A stretch of 64,000 nt of DNA, from assembly GCA_035534235.1 (NCBI GenBank), contig DATLSH010000033.1:1-64000 (forward strand), in the 5' to 3' direction. Every line of letters starts with the position of its first letter. The stretch's first letter is position 1. A program made the position numbers and the translations under genes. The notes under the pieces are model-generated. The model was not told the origin of the DNA, did no database searches, and saw nothing but the letters and a program-made list of their open reading frames with translations. Source of the stretch: Bog-473 sp035534235. GTDB taxonomy: Bacteria > Actinomycetota > Acidimicrobiia > Acidimicrobiales > RAAP-2. Shown one piece after another: positions 8,245 through 16,736 of this stretch.

Positions 8245-9171
8245 CTAACGGTTCGGGCCTGTTGCCCCACGGGGCTCCCTGGTGAGCTCCGCCCGGCGCA
8301 GGGCGGCCAATTGCGACGCCAGGGCCCGGGCCGGCCGGGGGACCGGACGGTCGCCGCGGTGGGCCAGCGCGACCGTGCGGCTGAGGCCGGGGTGACCGAA
8401 GGGGATGGCGCGCAGGGGGCTCTCGGCCGGCATGGCGATGGCTGGCACGACGGCGGCGCCAAGACCGGCCGCCACGAAGGCCAGCACGCCGTCCATCTCG
8501 CCGCCCTGGCTCACCAGGCGCGGCTGCACCCCCGCATCGCGGCACGCCGCCAGGGTGACGGCGCGCAGGTCGTATCCCTCCCGGAACATGACGAGCGGAA
8601 GGCCGTCGAGGTCGGCCACCCGGACCTGCCGTCGGCGGGCCAGCGGGTGATCCGGGGCGACGGCCAGGACCAGGGGATCGTCGAAGAGCGGCGTGGTGTC
8701 GACCCCGGGGTCGGCGATGGGCAGCACGACCAGGGCCAGGTCCACCTCGCCGCTGGCCAGCTGGCGCACCAGCTGGCGCGATCCGGCCTCCACCACCAGG
8801 AGCTCTATGCCGGGATGGCTGGCGTGGAACTCCACCAGGGCCGGAGCGAGGACGCGGGTGATGAGGCTGGGTGTGGCGCCGATGGACAGCCGGCCCCGGG
8901 CCATCCCCCGCAGGGCCCGGGCCTCGGCACCGGTGGCCTCCACGTCGGCCAACACGCGGCGGATGAACGGCAGCAGGGCTTCACCGTCCGCCGTGAGCGT
9001 GACCAGACCCTGCCCGGGCCCCCGGTTGAACAGGAGCACACCCAGCTCGGACTCGAGCAGGCCGACCTGGCGGCTCAACGACGGCTGGGCCAGGTGGAGG
9101 CGGGCCGCCGCCCGGGTGAAGTGTTGTTCCTCGGCCACCGCCACCACGTAGCCCAGCTGGTGCAGCTTCAC
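8245..9171 (-). CDS. LysR-family transcriptional regulator
   Basis: 308 residues, a standard LysR length. The N-terminal winged helix-turn-helix reads HFTRAAARLHLAQPSLSRQV (about 17-36). The rest is a periplasmic-binding-protein-like effector domain containing GRLSIGATPSLITR and FVAAGLGAAVVP. It is divergent from the succinate dehydrogenase operon across 226 bases, the classic arrangement in which a LysR protein controls the neighbouring operon. The inverted repeat at 9226-9243 in that gap is its likely binding site. The effector is unknown. Confidence 0.9.
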   Translation of the reverse strand: MKLHQLGYVVAVAEEQHFTRAAARLHLAQPSLSRQVGLLESELGVLLFNRGPGQGLVTLTADGEALLPFIRRVLADVEATGAEARALRGMARGRLSIGATPSLITRVLAPALVEFHASHPGIELLVVEAGSRQLVRQLASGEVDLALVVLPIADPGVDTTPLFDDPLVLAVAPDHPLARRRQVRVADLDGLPLVMFREGYDLRAVTLAACRDAGVQPRLVSQGGEMDGVLAFVAAGLGAAVVPAIAMPAESPLRAIPFGHPGLSRTVALAHRGDRPVPRPARALASQLAALRRAELTREPRGATGPNR

Positions 9172-9225
9172 GGGTGAGGAGTCTAGGACTATTTAAGAGT
9201 ATTTAGCTATGAAAACAATACGGTC

Positions 9226-9243
9226 TATGTCTTAGACGACATA
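9226..9243. promoter_or_regulatory. Candidate LysR operator: perfect inverted repeat
   Basis: TATGTC (9226-9231) and GACATA (9238-9243) form a perfect inverted repeat with a 6-base spacer. The spacing matches the T-N11-A type sites bound by LysR dimers. It lies in an AT-rich island between the lysR start and the sdh operon. A second, shorter palindrome (AGTC-TAG-GACT, 9180-9190) lies nearer lysR and could be the autoregulatory half of the site. Confidence 0.5.
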
Positions 9244-9397
9244 CCCCCGTTCGCTCTATGGTCAGAGCGATGGGCACCCGACCGCCTTCGCCCACCTGCA
9301 CCCGGTGGTGCGGTGACGAGGTCTGGAATGATGGGCCCGCCCACAGGCCCGCGGCGGGCCGGATACGGGCCCGGCACGGGCAGGCAAGGAGGTCTGA

Positions 9398-10228
9398 GTG
9401 ACGACGACGGTCGAAGAGGCGCCGAGGACGCCCGTTTCCCTCGGGGGCACCCGGGGCGGACCGGACAGGACCACCCTGCGCCAGGACACCTGGTGGGTCG
9501 AGCCGGTGACCACCGTCGTCATCCTGACCGCCTTCGTCGTCTACTCCACCTGGGCCGCCTTCATCAACAAGGACTACTACGCCGGGGCGGACATGCACCG
9601 GAACCTGATCTCGCCCTTCTACTCCCCCTGCCTGGCCGGAAGCTGCGTGGCCGGCTCCCACCCCTTCGGCGTGTGGTTCAAGTTCTGGCAGCTCTCCCCC
9701 GCCCTGCTGATCCTGATCTTCCCGCTCGGCTTCCGCCTCACGTGCTACTACTACCGCAAGGCCTATTACCGCTCCTTCTGGTGGTCGCCGCCGGCCTGCG
9801 CCGTGGCCGACGCCCACGGCAGCTACAGCGGGGAGACCCGGATCCCCCTGATCCTGCAGAACGTGCACCGCTACTTCTTCTGGGTCCTCCTCGCCTTCAA
9901 CACCATCCTGACCATCGACGCCGTGCTGTCGTTCCAGCAGCCGGGCGGGAGCATCGGCATCAGCGTGGGCACCGTGGTGCTCTGCGCCAACGCAGCCTTC
10001 CTGTGGCTCTACAGCCTCTCCTGCCACGCCTGCCGCCACTTCTGCGGAGGGCAGGTGCGCTCCTTTGCCAAACACCCCGTCCGCCACAAGCTCTGGCAGT
10101 TGGTCACGCCGCTGAACGCGCGCCACATGCAGTTCGCCTGGATCAGCCTCTTCGGCGTGGCCCTGGCCGACCTGTACGTCCGCCTGGTGGCCAGCGGCAC
10201 CATCCACGACGCCGGCTTCCACTTCTGA
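9398..10228 (+). CDS. Succinate dehydrogenase membrane anchor subunit (actinobacterial Sdh1 type)
   Basis: 276 residues from GTG 9398, preceded by an exact AAGGAGG. Five membrane helices are visible at about 33-55, 98-118, 158-180, 186-208 and 243-265, as expected for the single anchor of Sdh1-type enzymes of mycobacteria. Several histidines near the membrane faces (for example H157, H210, H214) are possible haem or quinone-site ligands, but I cannot assign them. It is the first gene of the operon with the flavoprotein and iron-sulfur subunits, so it anchors the complex and passes electrons to the quinone pool. Confidence 0.82.
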   Translation: MTTTVEEAPRTPVSLGGTRGGPDRTTLRQDTWWVEPVTTVVILTAFVVYSTWAAFINKDYYAGADMHRNLISPFYSPCLAGSCVAGSHPFGVWFKFWQLSPALLILIFPLGFRLTCYYYRKAYYRSFWWSPPACAVADAHGSYSGETRIPLILQNVHRYFFWVLLAFNTILTIDAVLSFQQPGGSIGISVGTVVLCANAAFLWLYSLSCHACRHFCGGQVRSFAKHPVRHKLWQLVTPLNARHMQFAWISLFGVALADLYVRLVASGTIHDAGFHF

Positions 10229-10264
10229 TCCCGATCGCATGCGCAACCTAAGGAATCCTTGACC

Positions 10265-12079
10265 ATGGCCGACTACGACACCCACGACTACGACGTCATC
10301 GTCATCGGGGCCGGAGGCGCCGGGCTGCGTGCCGCCATCGAGGCCGAGGAGCGGGGGCTGCGGACCGCACTCGTGTGCAAGTCGCTCCTGGGCAAGGCGC
10401 ACACCGTCATGGCCGAGGGCGGCGTGGCGGCCGCCATGGGCAACGTCTACCCGGAGGACAACTGGGAGGTCCACTTCCGCGACACCATGCGGGGCGGCAA
10501 GATGCTGAACAACTGGCGCATGGCCCAGTTGCACGCCCAGGAGTCGCCGGACCGGGTGCGCGAGTTGGAGCGCTGGGGCGCCCTCTTCGATCGCACCGAG
10601 GACGGCCGTATCCTCCAGCGCGACTTCGGAGGCCACCGCTTCGCCCGCCTCGCCCACGTGGGCGACCGCACCGGGCTGGAGCTCATCCGCACGCTGCAGC
10701 AGAAGGCCGTCTCGCTCGGCATCGACGTCTTCATGGAGTGCAAGATCCTGCGGCTCCTGCCCGACGCCGAAGGTCGCATTTCGGGCGCCGTCGGCTACAT
10801 GCGCCCCACCGGAGAGGTGGTGGCCTTCACCGCCAAGTCCTTCGTCCTGGCCACCGGCTCCATCGGCAAGTCGTGGAAGTACACGTCGAACAGCTGGGAG
10901 TCGGTGGGCGACGGCCACGCCATGGCCATCTGGGCCGGGGCCGACGTCATCGACATGGAGTGCGTGCAGTTCCATCCCACCGGGATGGTGTGGCCGCTCA
11001 GCGTGCGCGGCCTCCTGGTCACCGAAGGCGTGCGCGGCGACGGCGGCGTCCTGCGCAACTCCGAGGGCAAGCGTTTCATGTTCGACTACGTGGCCGACAT
11101 GTTCCGGGCCGAGACGGCGGAGACCGAGGAGGAGGCCGACGGCTGGTACGACGACCACGCCAACAACCGGCGCACCCCCGACCTCCTGCCCCGCGACGAG
11201 GTGGCCCGGGCCATCAACTCCGAGGTCAAGGCCGGCCGCGGCAGCCCCCACGGCGGCGTCTTCCTCGACATCGCCAGCCGCCGCTCCTCTGAGTACATCC
11301 GGCGCCGCCTCCCGTCCATGTACCACCAGTTCATGGAGCTGGCCGGCGTGGACATCACCGCCGTTCCGATGGAGGTGGGACCCACCTGCCACTACATGAT
11401 GGGCGGGGTGCGGGTCGACGCCGACACGGCGGCCGCCACCGTCCCCGGCCTGTTCGCCGCCGGCGAGGTGGCCGGGGGGATGCACGGCGCCAACCGACTC
11501 GGGGGCAACTCCCTCTCCGACCTCATCGTCTTCGGCCGCCGGGCCGGCATCGGTGCCGCCGACTATGCCGAGGGCCGCGCTGGCTCCCCTTCCGTCGACG
11601 CGGCGGAGATCGGTGCCGTGATCGACGAGGTGTACGCGCCCTTCGGTCGCGAGGACGGCCGCAATCCCTACGACGTCCAGCATGAATTGCAGGAGACCAT
11701 GCAGGCCTTGGTCGGCATCATCCGCACCGGGTCCGAGCTCGAAGAGGCCCTGGGCAAGCTGGAGGACTTCAAGGAGCAGACTTCCAAACTCTCGGTGAAG
11801 GGCGGCCGGGTCTACAACCCGGGCTGGAACCTGGCCACCGACCTGCCCTCCATGATCACCACATCCATCGCCGTGACCCAGGGGGCGCTGCACCGCAAGG
11901 AGTCGCGCGGCGGGCACACCAGGGAGGACTTCCCGGGCCCCGACTCCGAGCTGGGCAAGGTCAACTTCGTCCAGCGCCAGACCGCGGAGCGGGGCTACCT
12001 GGCGCCCATCTCGGTGAATCCCGAACCGCTACTGGAGATGCCGCCGAAGCTGCGCGCCCTGCTTGAGGAAGGAAGCTGA
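10265..12079 (+). CDS. sdhA: Succinate dehydrogenase/fumarate reductase flavoprotein subunit
   Basis: 604 residues from ATG 10265, which has AAGGA ten bases upstream; an upstream TTG at 10259 is less likely. The FAD-binding Rossmann motif is GAGGAGL near residue 14. KAHTVMAEGG carries the histidine that covalently binds FAD in this family. VQFHPTG and RLGGNSLSDL are active-site and substrate-loop motifs. It oxidises succinate to fumarate in the TCA cycle at the inner face of the membrane. The stop overlaps the ATG of sdhB by one base, implying coupled translation. Confidence 0.94.
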   Translation: MADYDTHDYDVIVIGAGGAGLRAAIEAEERGLRTALVCKSLLGKAHTVMAEGGVAAAMGNVYPEDNWEVHFRDTMRGGKMLNNWRMAQLHAQESPDRVRELERWGALFDRTEDGRILQRDFGGHRFARLAHVGDRTGLELIRTLQQKAVSLGIDVFMECKILRLLPDAEGRISGAVGYMRPTGEVVAFTAKSFVLATGSIGKSWKYTSNSWESVGDGHAMAIWAGADVIDMECVQFHPTGMVWPLSVRGLLVTEGVRGDGGVLRNSEGKRFMFDYVADMFRAETAETEEEADGWYDDHANNRRTPDLLPRDEVARAINSEVKAGRGSPHGGVFLDIASRRSSEYIRRRLPSMYHQFMELAGVDITAVPMEVGPTCHYMMGGVRVDADTAAATVPGLFAAGEVAGGMHGANRLGGNSLSDLIVFGRRAGIGAADYAEGRAGSPSVDAAEIGAVIDEVYAPFGREDGRNPYDVQHELQETMQALVGIIRTGSELEEALGKLEDFKEQTSKLSVKGGRVYNPGWNLATDLPSMITTSIAVTQGALHRKESRGGHTREDFPGPDSELGKVNFVQRQTAERGYLAPISVNPEPLLEMPPKLRALLEEGS

Positions 12080-12885
12080 TGGCCGAGAACCAGAGAGCGG
12101 GCGAGGCGAATCACGCCGACGTGACCATGCGCCTGTGGCGGGGTGACCCCTCCGGAGGCGAGTTCACCGACTACGTGGTGCCGGCGGTCGAAGGCGAGGT
12201 GGTGCTCGATGTGATCCACCGCATTCAGGGAACCGTCGCGCCGGACCTGGCCTGCCGCTGGAACTGCAAGGCCGGCAAGTGCGGCTCCTGCTCGGCCGAG
12301 ATCAACGGGCTGCCCCGCCTCCTGTGCATGACCCGCATGGACACGCTCCCCCCCGGCGCCCCGGTCACGGTGGCCCCCATGAAGGCCTTCCCCATCATCC
12401 GGGACCTGGTCACCGACGTGAGCTTCAACTTCGAGGTGGCCAAGACCATCCCGGCCTTCCAGCCCGGCCCCGAGCCCGAGGGGGGCTACCGGATGGCCCA
12501 GGTCGACGTGGAGCGGGGCCAGGAGTTCCGCAAGTGCATCGAGTGCTTCATGTGCCAGGACGTCTGCCACGTCATCCGCGACCATGAGGAGAACAAGCCC
12601 AAGTACGCCGGGCCCCGGTTCTTCATCCGCCTCGCCGAGCTGGAGATGCACCCGCTCGACGTCAACGACCGCCGCGAATTGGCGCGCCAGGGTGCCGGCC
12701 TGGGCATGTGCAACATCACCAAGTGCTGCACCGAGGTGTGCCCCGAGCACATCAAGATCACCGACAACGCCATCATCCCCATGAAGGAACGGGTCGTCGA
12801 CGCGCACTATGACCCGGTGGCCTGGCTCGGGCGCAAGATCCTGCGCCGCACCAAGAAGACCGCCCCAGAGGCCTCCGCCGGCTGA
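12079..12885 (+). CDS. sdhB: Succinate dehydrogenase iron-sulfur subunit
   Basis: 268 residues. A plant-type [2Fe-2S] set is seen as C63, C68, C71 (CKAGKCGSC) and C83. A ferredoxin-like half follows with CIECFMCQDVC (C153, C156, C159, C163) and CNITKCCTEVCP (C211, C216/C217, C221), enough for the [4Fe-4S] and [3Fe-4S] clusters. It wires the flavin of SdhA to the membrane quinone site. The gene order anchor-A-B is that of the actinobacterial Sdh1 operon. The next gene starts 12 bases later in the same direction. Confidence 0.94.
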   Translation: MAENQRAGEANHADVTMRLWRGDPSGGEFTDYVVPAVEGEVVLDVIHRIQGTVAPDLACRWNCKAGKCGSCSAEINGLPRLLCMTRMDTLPPGAPVTVAPMKAFPIIRDLVTDVSFNFEVAKTIPAFQPGPEPEGGYRMAQVDVERGQEFRKCIECFMCQDVCHVIRDHEENKPKYAGPRFFIRLAELEMHPLDVNDRRELARQGAGLGMCNITKCCTEVCPEHIKITDNAIIPMKERVVDAHYDPVAWLGRKILRRTKKTAPEASAG

Positions 12886-12897
12886 GCCGGGGAGCCC

Positions 12898-13320
12898 ATG
12901 GCCCGCTACCTCTCGCCCGAATGGATCGACGCGTTCGACCAGGCGCTCAGCGGCCTGGACCTCTCCGCCGCCATCGCCGGGGCCGGGACCGGCTCGCTCA
13001 CCGCCGCTGACGGGGCCTTCGCCGTGGCCCAGGAAGTCGGCGACGGGCCCGAGGGTCCCGTGCGCACGGTCCTCACGGTCGCCGGGGGCCGCGTCACGCT
13101 GCAGAGCGACCCCGGGGGGAAGCTCCCCTCCAACGTGACCATCGTGGTGGACTACGCCGACGCGCGCGCCATGGCCGACGGCGAGCTGGACCCGGCTGAC
13201 GCCCTGGCCACCGGACGTGTGCGCGTGCGGGGCGAGCTGGCGGTCCTGGTGGCCGGCCAAACCGTCCTGGCCGCGGCCGCCACCCAACTCGGAGGGTCAC
13301 TGGCTGAGCTGACCGACTGA
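12898..13320 (+). CDS. SCP2-type sterol/lipid-binding domain protein
   Basis: 140 residues forming a single SCP2 domain: a beta sheet with VTIVVDYADARAMADGEL and the C-terminal helix segment DPADALATGRVRVRGELAVL, both typical of actinobacterial SCP2-like proteins. Such proteins bind hydrophobic ligands such as acyl-CoA or sterols; no catalysis is expected. It follows sdhB by 12 bases and precedes an SDR by two bases, so it appears to be part of the sdh transcript. A link to quinone, lipid or fatty-acid-derived electrons is inference from position only. Confidence 0.72.
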   Translation: MARYLSPEWIDAFDQALSGLDLSAAIAGAGTGSLTAADGAFAVAQEVGDGPEGPVRTVLTVAGGRVTLQSDPGGKLPSNVTIVVDYADARAMADGELDPADALATGRVRVRGELAVLVAGQTVLAAAATQLGGSLAELTD

Positions 13321-13322
13321 GC

Positions 13323-14138
13323 TTGACTGACTCCATGCGCCGCTCCTCGCGTCCCCCCGCCTTCGGCGGCCGTTACCAGGGCAAGGTGGCGGTGGTGACC
13401 GGCGCCTCGGCGGGACTGGGCGCCCAGCTGTGCCGTGACCTGGCCCGGGCCGGGGCCACCGTCACCGGGCTGGCCCGCCGGCCTGAACTCCTGGCTGCGC
13501 TGGCCGCCGAAATGGCGACCCACCCGGGCGGCTCGCACACCATGGCGTGCGACGTGGCCGACACCGACGCCCTGCGGGCCGCCCTCAAGCGGATCGCCTC
13601 GGCCGACGGGCCCGTTGACGTCCTGATCAACAACGCGGCCCTCGACCCGGCCGTCCGCCTGGTCGACATCAGCGAGGACGACTTCCGCCATACCTTCGAC
13701 GTGAACTTCTTCGCCCCGGTGGCCGCCACCCTGGCCGTGCTCCCGGCCATGCTGGCCCGCGGGGAGGGCACCATTGTCAACGTGTCCTCGGACGGGGGTC
13801 GCCTGGCCTCTCCGGGACCCGGTGCCTACCCCTCGTCCAAGGCGGCTCTCTCCGCGTTCAGCGAGTCGACGTCGTTCCGCCTGGCGCCCAAGGGCGTCCA
13901 CATGCACGTGGTGTACCCCGCTTTCATGATCACGGAGCTGGGACTGGGCGCCCTGGGGCGGGGCCTGCGCAAGCCACCCCGGATGACCACCCGCAGCGTG
14001 GAGGCGGTCTCGCAACTCATATTGAGGCAGGCCGGAGGGCCGGCCGTGGAGATCAGCGCCTCGAGGCTGATCGACGCCGCCGTGGTGTTGCGCTCGGTCA
14101 TGCCCCGGACGTACCACCGCCACCGGAGCAACTGGTAG
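13323..14138 (+). CDS. Short-chain dehydrogenase/reductase (SDR)
   Basis: About 271 residues from TTG 13323, or 267 from ATG 13335. Classical SDR motifs are complete: TGASAGLG (cofactor-binding glycines), NNAALD, the catalytic serine in NVSSDGG and YPSSK carrying the catalytic tyrosine and lysine. It binds NAD(P)H and acts on an unknown alcohol or ketone, plausibly a lipid given the SCP2 protein immediately upstream. It appears to be the last gene of the sdh-SCP2-SDR run, with an 82-base gap after it. Confidence 0.85.
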   Translation: MTDSMRRSSRPPAFGGRYQGKVAVVTGASAGLGAQLCRDLARAGATVTGLARRPELLAALAAEMATHPGGSHTMACDVADTDALRAALKRIASADGPVDVLINNAALDPAVRLVDISEDDFRHTFDVNFFAPVAATLAVLPAMLARGEGTIVNVSSDGGRLASPGPGAYPSSKAALSAFSESTSFRLAPKGVHMHVVYPAFMITELGLGALGRGLRKPPRMTTRSVEAVSQLILRQAGGPAVEISASRLIDAAVVLRSVMPRTYHRHRSNW

Positions 14139-14220
14139 GCGGGGCGAGCAGGGGTCCGATGGCAGCGGTATCGTCTGGGTCACCGGCTCGCAGGGAGCGG
14201 GCCGCAGTAGGGAGGACGAC

Positions 14221-14433
14221 GTGCATCAGCCGATCGACGACCACTTCCTGTCGAAGTACCGAGCCCTGCTGGACGCCGAGGACCTGGCGTTCGACGAGCT
14301 CGAGCATGCGTGCGAAGAGGGCGACCGAGCCCAATTCGACAAGGACATGGTCGACTGGCGGCACGCACTCGAGCACAAGCTCCATTTCCTGCAGAACGCG
14401 GGCATTGAGTTGAGCCTCCCCGTTCCCACCTGA
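14221..14433 (+). CDS. Small conserved-looking protein, 70 aa, unknown function
   Basis: GTG start at 14221 with GGAGG five bases upstream, which makes this small gene credible. The product is highly charged and helical (SKYRALLDAEDLAFDELEHA), with no membrane segment and no cysteines. I do not recognise the family. It sits between the SDR gene and the convergent TetR gene. Confidence 0.6.
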   Translation: MHQPIDDHFLSKYRALLDAEDLAFDELEHACEEGDRAQFDKDMVDWRHALEHKLHFLQNAGIELSLPVPT

Positions 14434-14463
14434 CGGAGGGGTGGCGGCGCCGGCGGCGGCCGC

Positions 14464-15165
14464 TCACAGGAGGCCGAGCGTCACCGCCATGGTGCCGATG
14501 GTCTCCTCAAAGAAGAGCTCGGGGTCGAGGACGGTATTGCGCCAGTGGCCGTACAGTTCGAGGCTGATCAGCCCGACCAGGGTGGACCAGGCCTGCAACG
14601 CCGACACGATCGTGGCGGTGGGCAGGCCGGCCAACAGCGCGTCCGCCACCGGCGCCACGGCTTGGCCTAAGGCGGCCACCTCCGGCGGGGAGTCCTCCCT
14701 GTGCGGGCGCGCCGCCGGCCTGGCGTCCATCAGTGGTCGCACCAGGGCGGCGGCCAGGCGGGCATAGGGGACGACCGTGTCCTCGGGCGCCTGGTAGCCC
14801 GGCACCGGCGTGCCGAAAATGAGGCTCCATTCGTGGGGGTGGGCCAGCGCCCAGGTCCGCATCGTCCGCGGCACCACCACCCACCGCTCGGCCCCGCTGC
14901 CCCCGGTCGCTCGGGCGGCCGCGGCGGCCCGCTCGGCCTCATCGGCCAACGACTCGTAGGCCGCCAGGATGAGCGAGCCGAGGAGGGCATCGCGGCTGGA
15001 GAAGTACCGGTACAGAGCCGAAGGCGCCATGCCCAGGTCGCGGGCGATGGAGCGCAGGGACAGGGCCGGCGCCCCGTCCCGGGCCAGGTGCCCCCGGGCC
15101 ACCGTCAGGATCTCCGCGGTCACCTCCCGGTGGACCCTCTCCCGTGCGGTGCGCGGCGCGGACAC
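14464..15165 (-). CDS. TetR/AcrR-family repressor with WHG-type C-terminal domain
   Basis: About 233 residues from GTG 15165; longer versions would run through the operator region. The helix-turn-helix includes LSLRSIARDLGMAPSALYRY (about 36-55). The C-terminal ligand domain contains the YGHW segment seen in WHG-type TetR proteins. It is divergent from the Ddn-like oxidoreductase gene, with two palindromes and a TTGACA box between them, so it most likely represses that gene and itself. The inducing ligand is unknown. Confidence 0.87.
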   Translation of the reverse strand: MSAPRTARERVHREVTAEILTVARGHLARDGAPALSLRSIARDLGMAPSALYRYFSSRDALLGSLILAAYESLADEAERAAAAARATGGSGAERWVVVPRTMRTWALAHPHEWSLIFGTPVPGYQAPEDTVVPYARLAAALVRPLMDARPAARPHREDSPPEVAALGQAVAPVADALLAGLPTATIVSALQAWSTLVGLISLELYGHWRNTVLDPELFFEETIGTMAVTLGLL

Positions 15166-15197
15166 CGGCCCAGTCTGGTGGTTCCCGCCTGAGAACA

Positions 15198-15223
15198 CAA
15201 GTACTTGACAAGAACACTGTTCT
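15198..15223. promoter_or_regulatory. TetR operator and promoter in the divergent gap
   Basis: Two palindromes stand side by side: CAAGTACTTG (15198-15207, perfect) and AGAACACTGTTCT (15211-15223, perfect arms around one base). A consensus -35 box TTGACA (15205-15210) lies between and overlaps them. A weak -10 (CAAGAT, 15228-15233) follows after 17 bases, so the second palindrome fills the spacer of the promoter for the rightward gene. That is where a TetR dimer would block RNA polymerase. Transcription would start almost at the ATG at 15242, suggesting a leaderless message. Confidence 0.6.
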
Positions 15224-15241
15224 GTATCAAGATCATTGTCC

Positions 15242-15736
15242 ATGCCCACCAGCCCCACCGAGAAGACCCCGATGGCAACGCAGACGCAGGACCAGGCAAT
15301 TCACTTCAGGCGACCCGGCTGGTTCACCCGTCGGGTCTTCAACCCCCTCGTCGGCCTCCTCATCCGTCTGGGCCTCAGCGTGCGGGGCTCCCGGGTGCTG
15401 GAGCACCGGGGACGCCTCTCGGGCCGCCTGCACCACACACCGGTCAACCTGCTCACGGTGGACGGGAGGCAGTACCTGGTGGCCCCCCGCGGCGAGACCG
15501 ATTGGGTGCGCAATGTACGGGCCCACGGCGGGAAATTGGTGTTGATCCTTGGACGGCGTCGCCAGCTCTGCACCGCCAAGGAGTTGCCCGTCCCCGAGCG
15601 GACCGCCATCCTGCGCGCCTACCTGCGCCGTTGGAAGTTCGAGGTCGGCATGTTCTTCGACGGAGTGGGGCCAGGCTCCACCGACGACGAGTTCGCCGCC
15701 ATCGCCGCCCGGCACCCGGTCTTCGTGCTCCAGTGA
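15242..15736 (+). CDS. Deazaflavin (F420)-dependent nitroreductase-family oxidoreductase (Ddn-like)
   Basis: 164 residues from ATG 15242 (an internal ATG at 15272 is also possible). It carries the Ddn/PF04075 pattern: a basic N-terminal helix, then RGRLSGRLHHTPVNLL and YLVAPRGETDWVRNVRAHGG, the residues that cradle the F420 phosphate and deazaflavin. Family members use reduced F420 to reduce quinones, nitro compounds or other electron-poor substrates at the membrane. The divergent TetR gene and the operator between them suggest induction by a substrate-like molecule. No F420 biosynthesis gene lies in this window. Confidence 0.82.
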   Translation: MPTSPTEKTPMATQTQDQAIHFRRPGWFTRRVFNPLVGLLIRLGLSVRGSRVLEHRGRLSGRLHHTPVNLLTVDGRQYLVAPRGETDWVRNVRAHGGKLVLILGRRRQLCTAKELPVPERTAILRAYLRRWKFEVGMFFDGVGPGSTDDEFAAIAARHPVFVLQ

Positions 15737-15800
15737 TTTCCCGACCCTTCGGTGCCCTTTTGCGCTAGACCATTCCCCAGGGCTGAGGATCGGGGGTCCC

Positions 15801-16622
15801 ATGTTCGACGCGGGACAGCGGAATGCCGACAGCGCCACACTGGGTCATCGCAACCTGATCGCCTACAGCCGCGCCCTCACCCGCTGGGGCAGCCGGGGCG
15901 ACCTTCACGAAGCAGACGGCGTGCTGGCCTATGCCGGGGGTTCGCCGATCCCTGTCGTGGGCAATGGGGCATTCCGTGCGGCGGAGACCGTCTCTCCGGC
16001 CACCCTGATCGGCGTGGCCGACAATTTCTTCGCCCGACACCGGCGCGGCTACAGCATCAAGGTGCGCGACACGGGGCAGGACGACGACCTGCGACAGGCG
16101 TGCGAGGAGAACGGCTTCGCGACATTCGGTGAACCAGTCCCCGAAATGATCTGCGAGCACGCGCTGAAGGTTCCCCCGCTTCCCGAGGGCGTACGGATGC
16201 AGAGGGTCGGCGACGTGGCCGGCATCAGCGACTTCGCCGCCGTGAATGCGGATGCCTATTCCACCTACAGCATGCCGGCCGACGTGCTGGGTGACCTCTT
16301 CGATCAACCGGAGAACGTGCTGGCCGACCCTGACACCACCATTGTGGTCGCCTACCGCGGCACCCAGCCGCTGGCTGCGGCCCTCACCTACGTCAGCGAC
16401 GGGATCGCCAGCTTGCAGTGGGTGGGCAGCATCAATGAGGCGCGCCGTCTGAATCTGGGCCGCGCCGTCACCGTGTGGGCCACCAACGTGGCCTTCGAAC
16501 TGGGGGCGGCGTCCTGCACGTTGCAGGCCTCGCCCATGGGTGCACCGCTCTACACCGCGCTCGGCTATGAGACCCTCTACCGCTACCGCGACCACGTACG
16601 CTGGACCGCTCCGCGCGGATAG
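15801..16622 (+). CDS. GNAT-family N-acetyltransferase
   Basis: 273 residues from ATG 15801. The N-terminal half resembles the first lobe of tandem-GNAT-like proteins; the C-terminal half has the GNAT fold, with VAYRGTQPLAAALTYVSDGIASLQWVG followed by the motif-A region RRLNLGRAVTVWATN and the strand ASPMGAPLYTALGYETLYRY. Acetyl-CoA is the expected donor; the acceptor is not predictable. It ends facing the Gfo/Idh gene, with a strong hairpin between the two stops. Confidence 0.68.
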   Translation: MFDAGQRNADSATLGHRNLIAYSRALTRWGSRGDLHEADGVLAYAGGSPIPVVGNGAFRAAETVSPATLIGVADNFFARHRRGYSIKVRDTGQDDDLRQACEENGFATFGEPVPEMICEHALKVPPLPEGVRMQRVGDVAGISDFAAVNADAYSTYSMPADVLGDLFDQPENVLADPDTTIVVAYRGTQPLAAALTYVSDGIASLQWVGSINEARRLNLGRAVTVWATNVAFELGAASCTLQASPMGAPLYTALGYETLYRYRDHVRWTAPRG

Positions 16623-16688
16623 GACGGCTGGCAGGCCGGGGCGGATGGAGGTCGGGGTCGGCGCACGCATTGCTGATCAGGGTAGAGA

Positions 16689-16719
16689 TCCGAAATCCGC
16701 CATGCTGGCGGAATTCGGA
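16689..16719. terminator. Bidirectional terminator hairpin between convergent genes
   Basis: TCCGAAATCCGCC (16689-16701) pairs with GGCGGAATTCGGA (16707-16719) with a single mismatch and a 5-base loop. It lies between the convergent stops at 16622 and 16737. There is no clear T-run, as is usual in GC-rich actinobacteria. Confidence 0.6.
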
Positions 16720-16736
16720 CGAGGCGGTGGTTCCCC

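Noticed and set aside
9203..11917. Very long open frames antisense to the sdh genes (up to 904 codons), and similar long frames over other genes
   Set aside because: They are by-products of GC-rich codon use; their translations are low-complexity, and the other strand carries unmistakable enzyme motifs.
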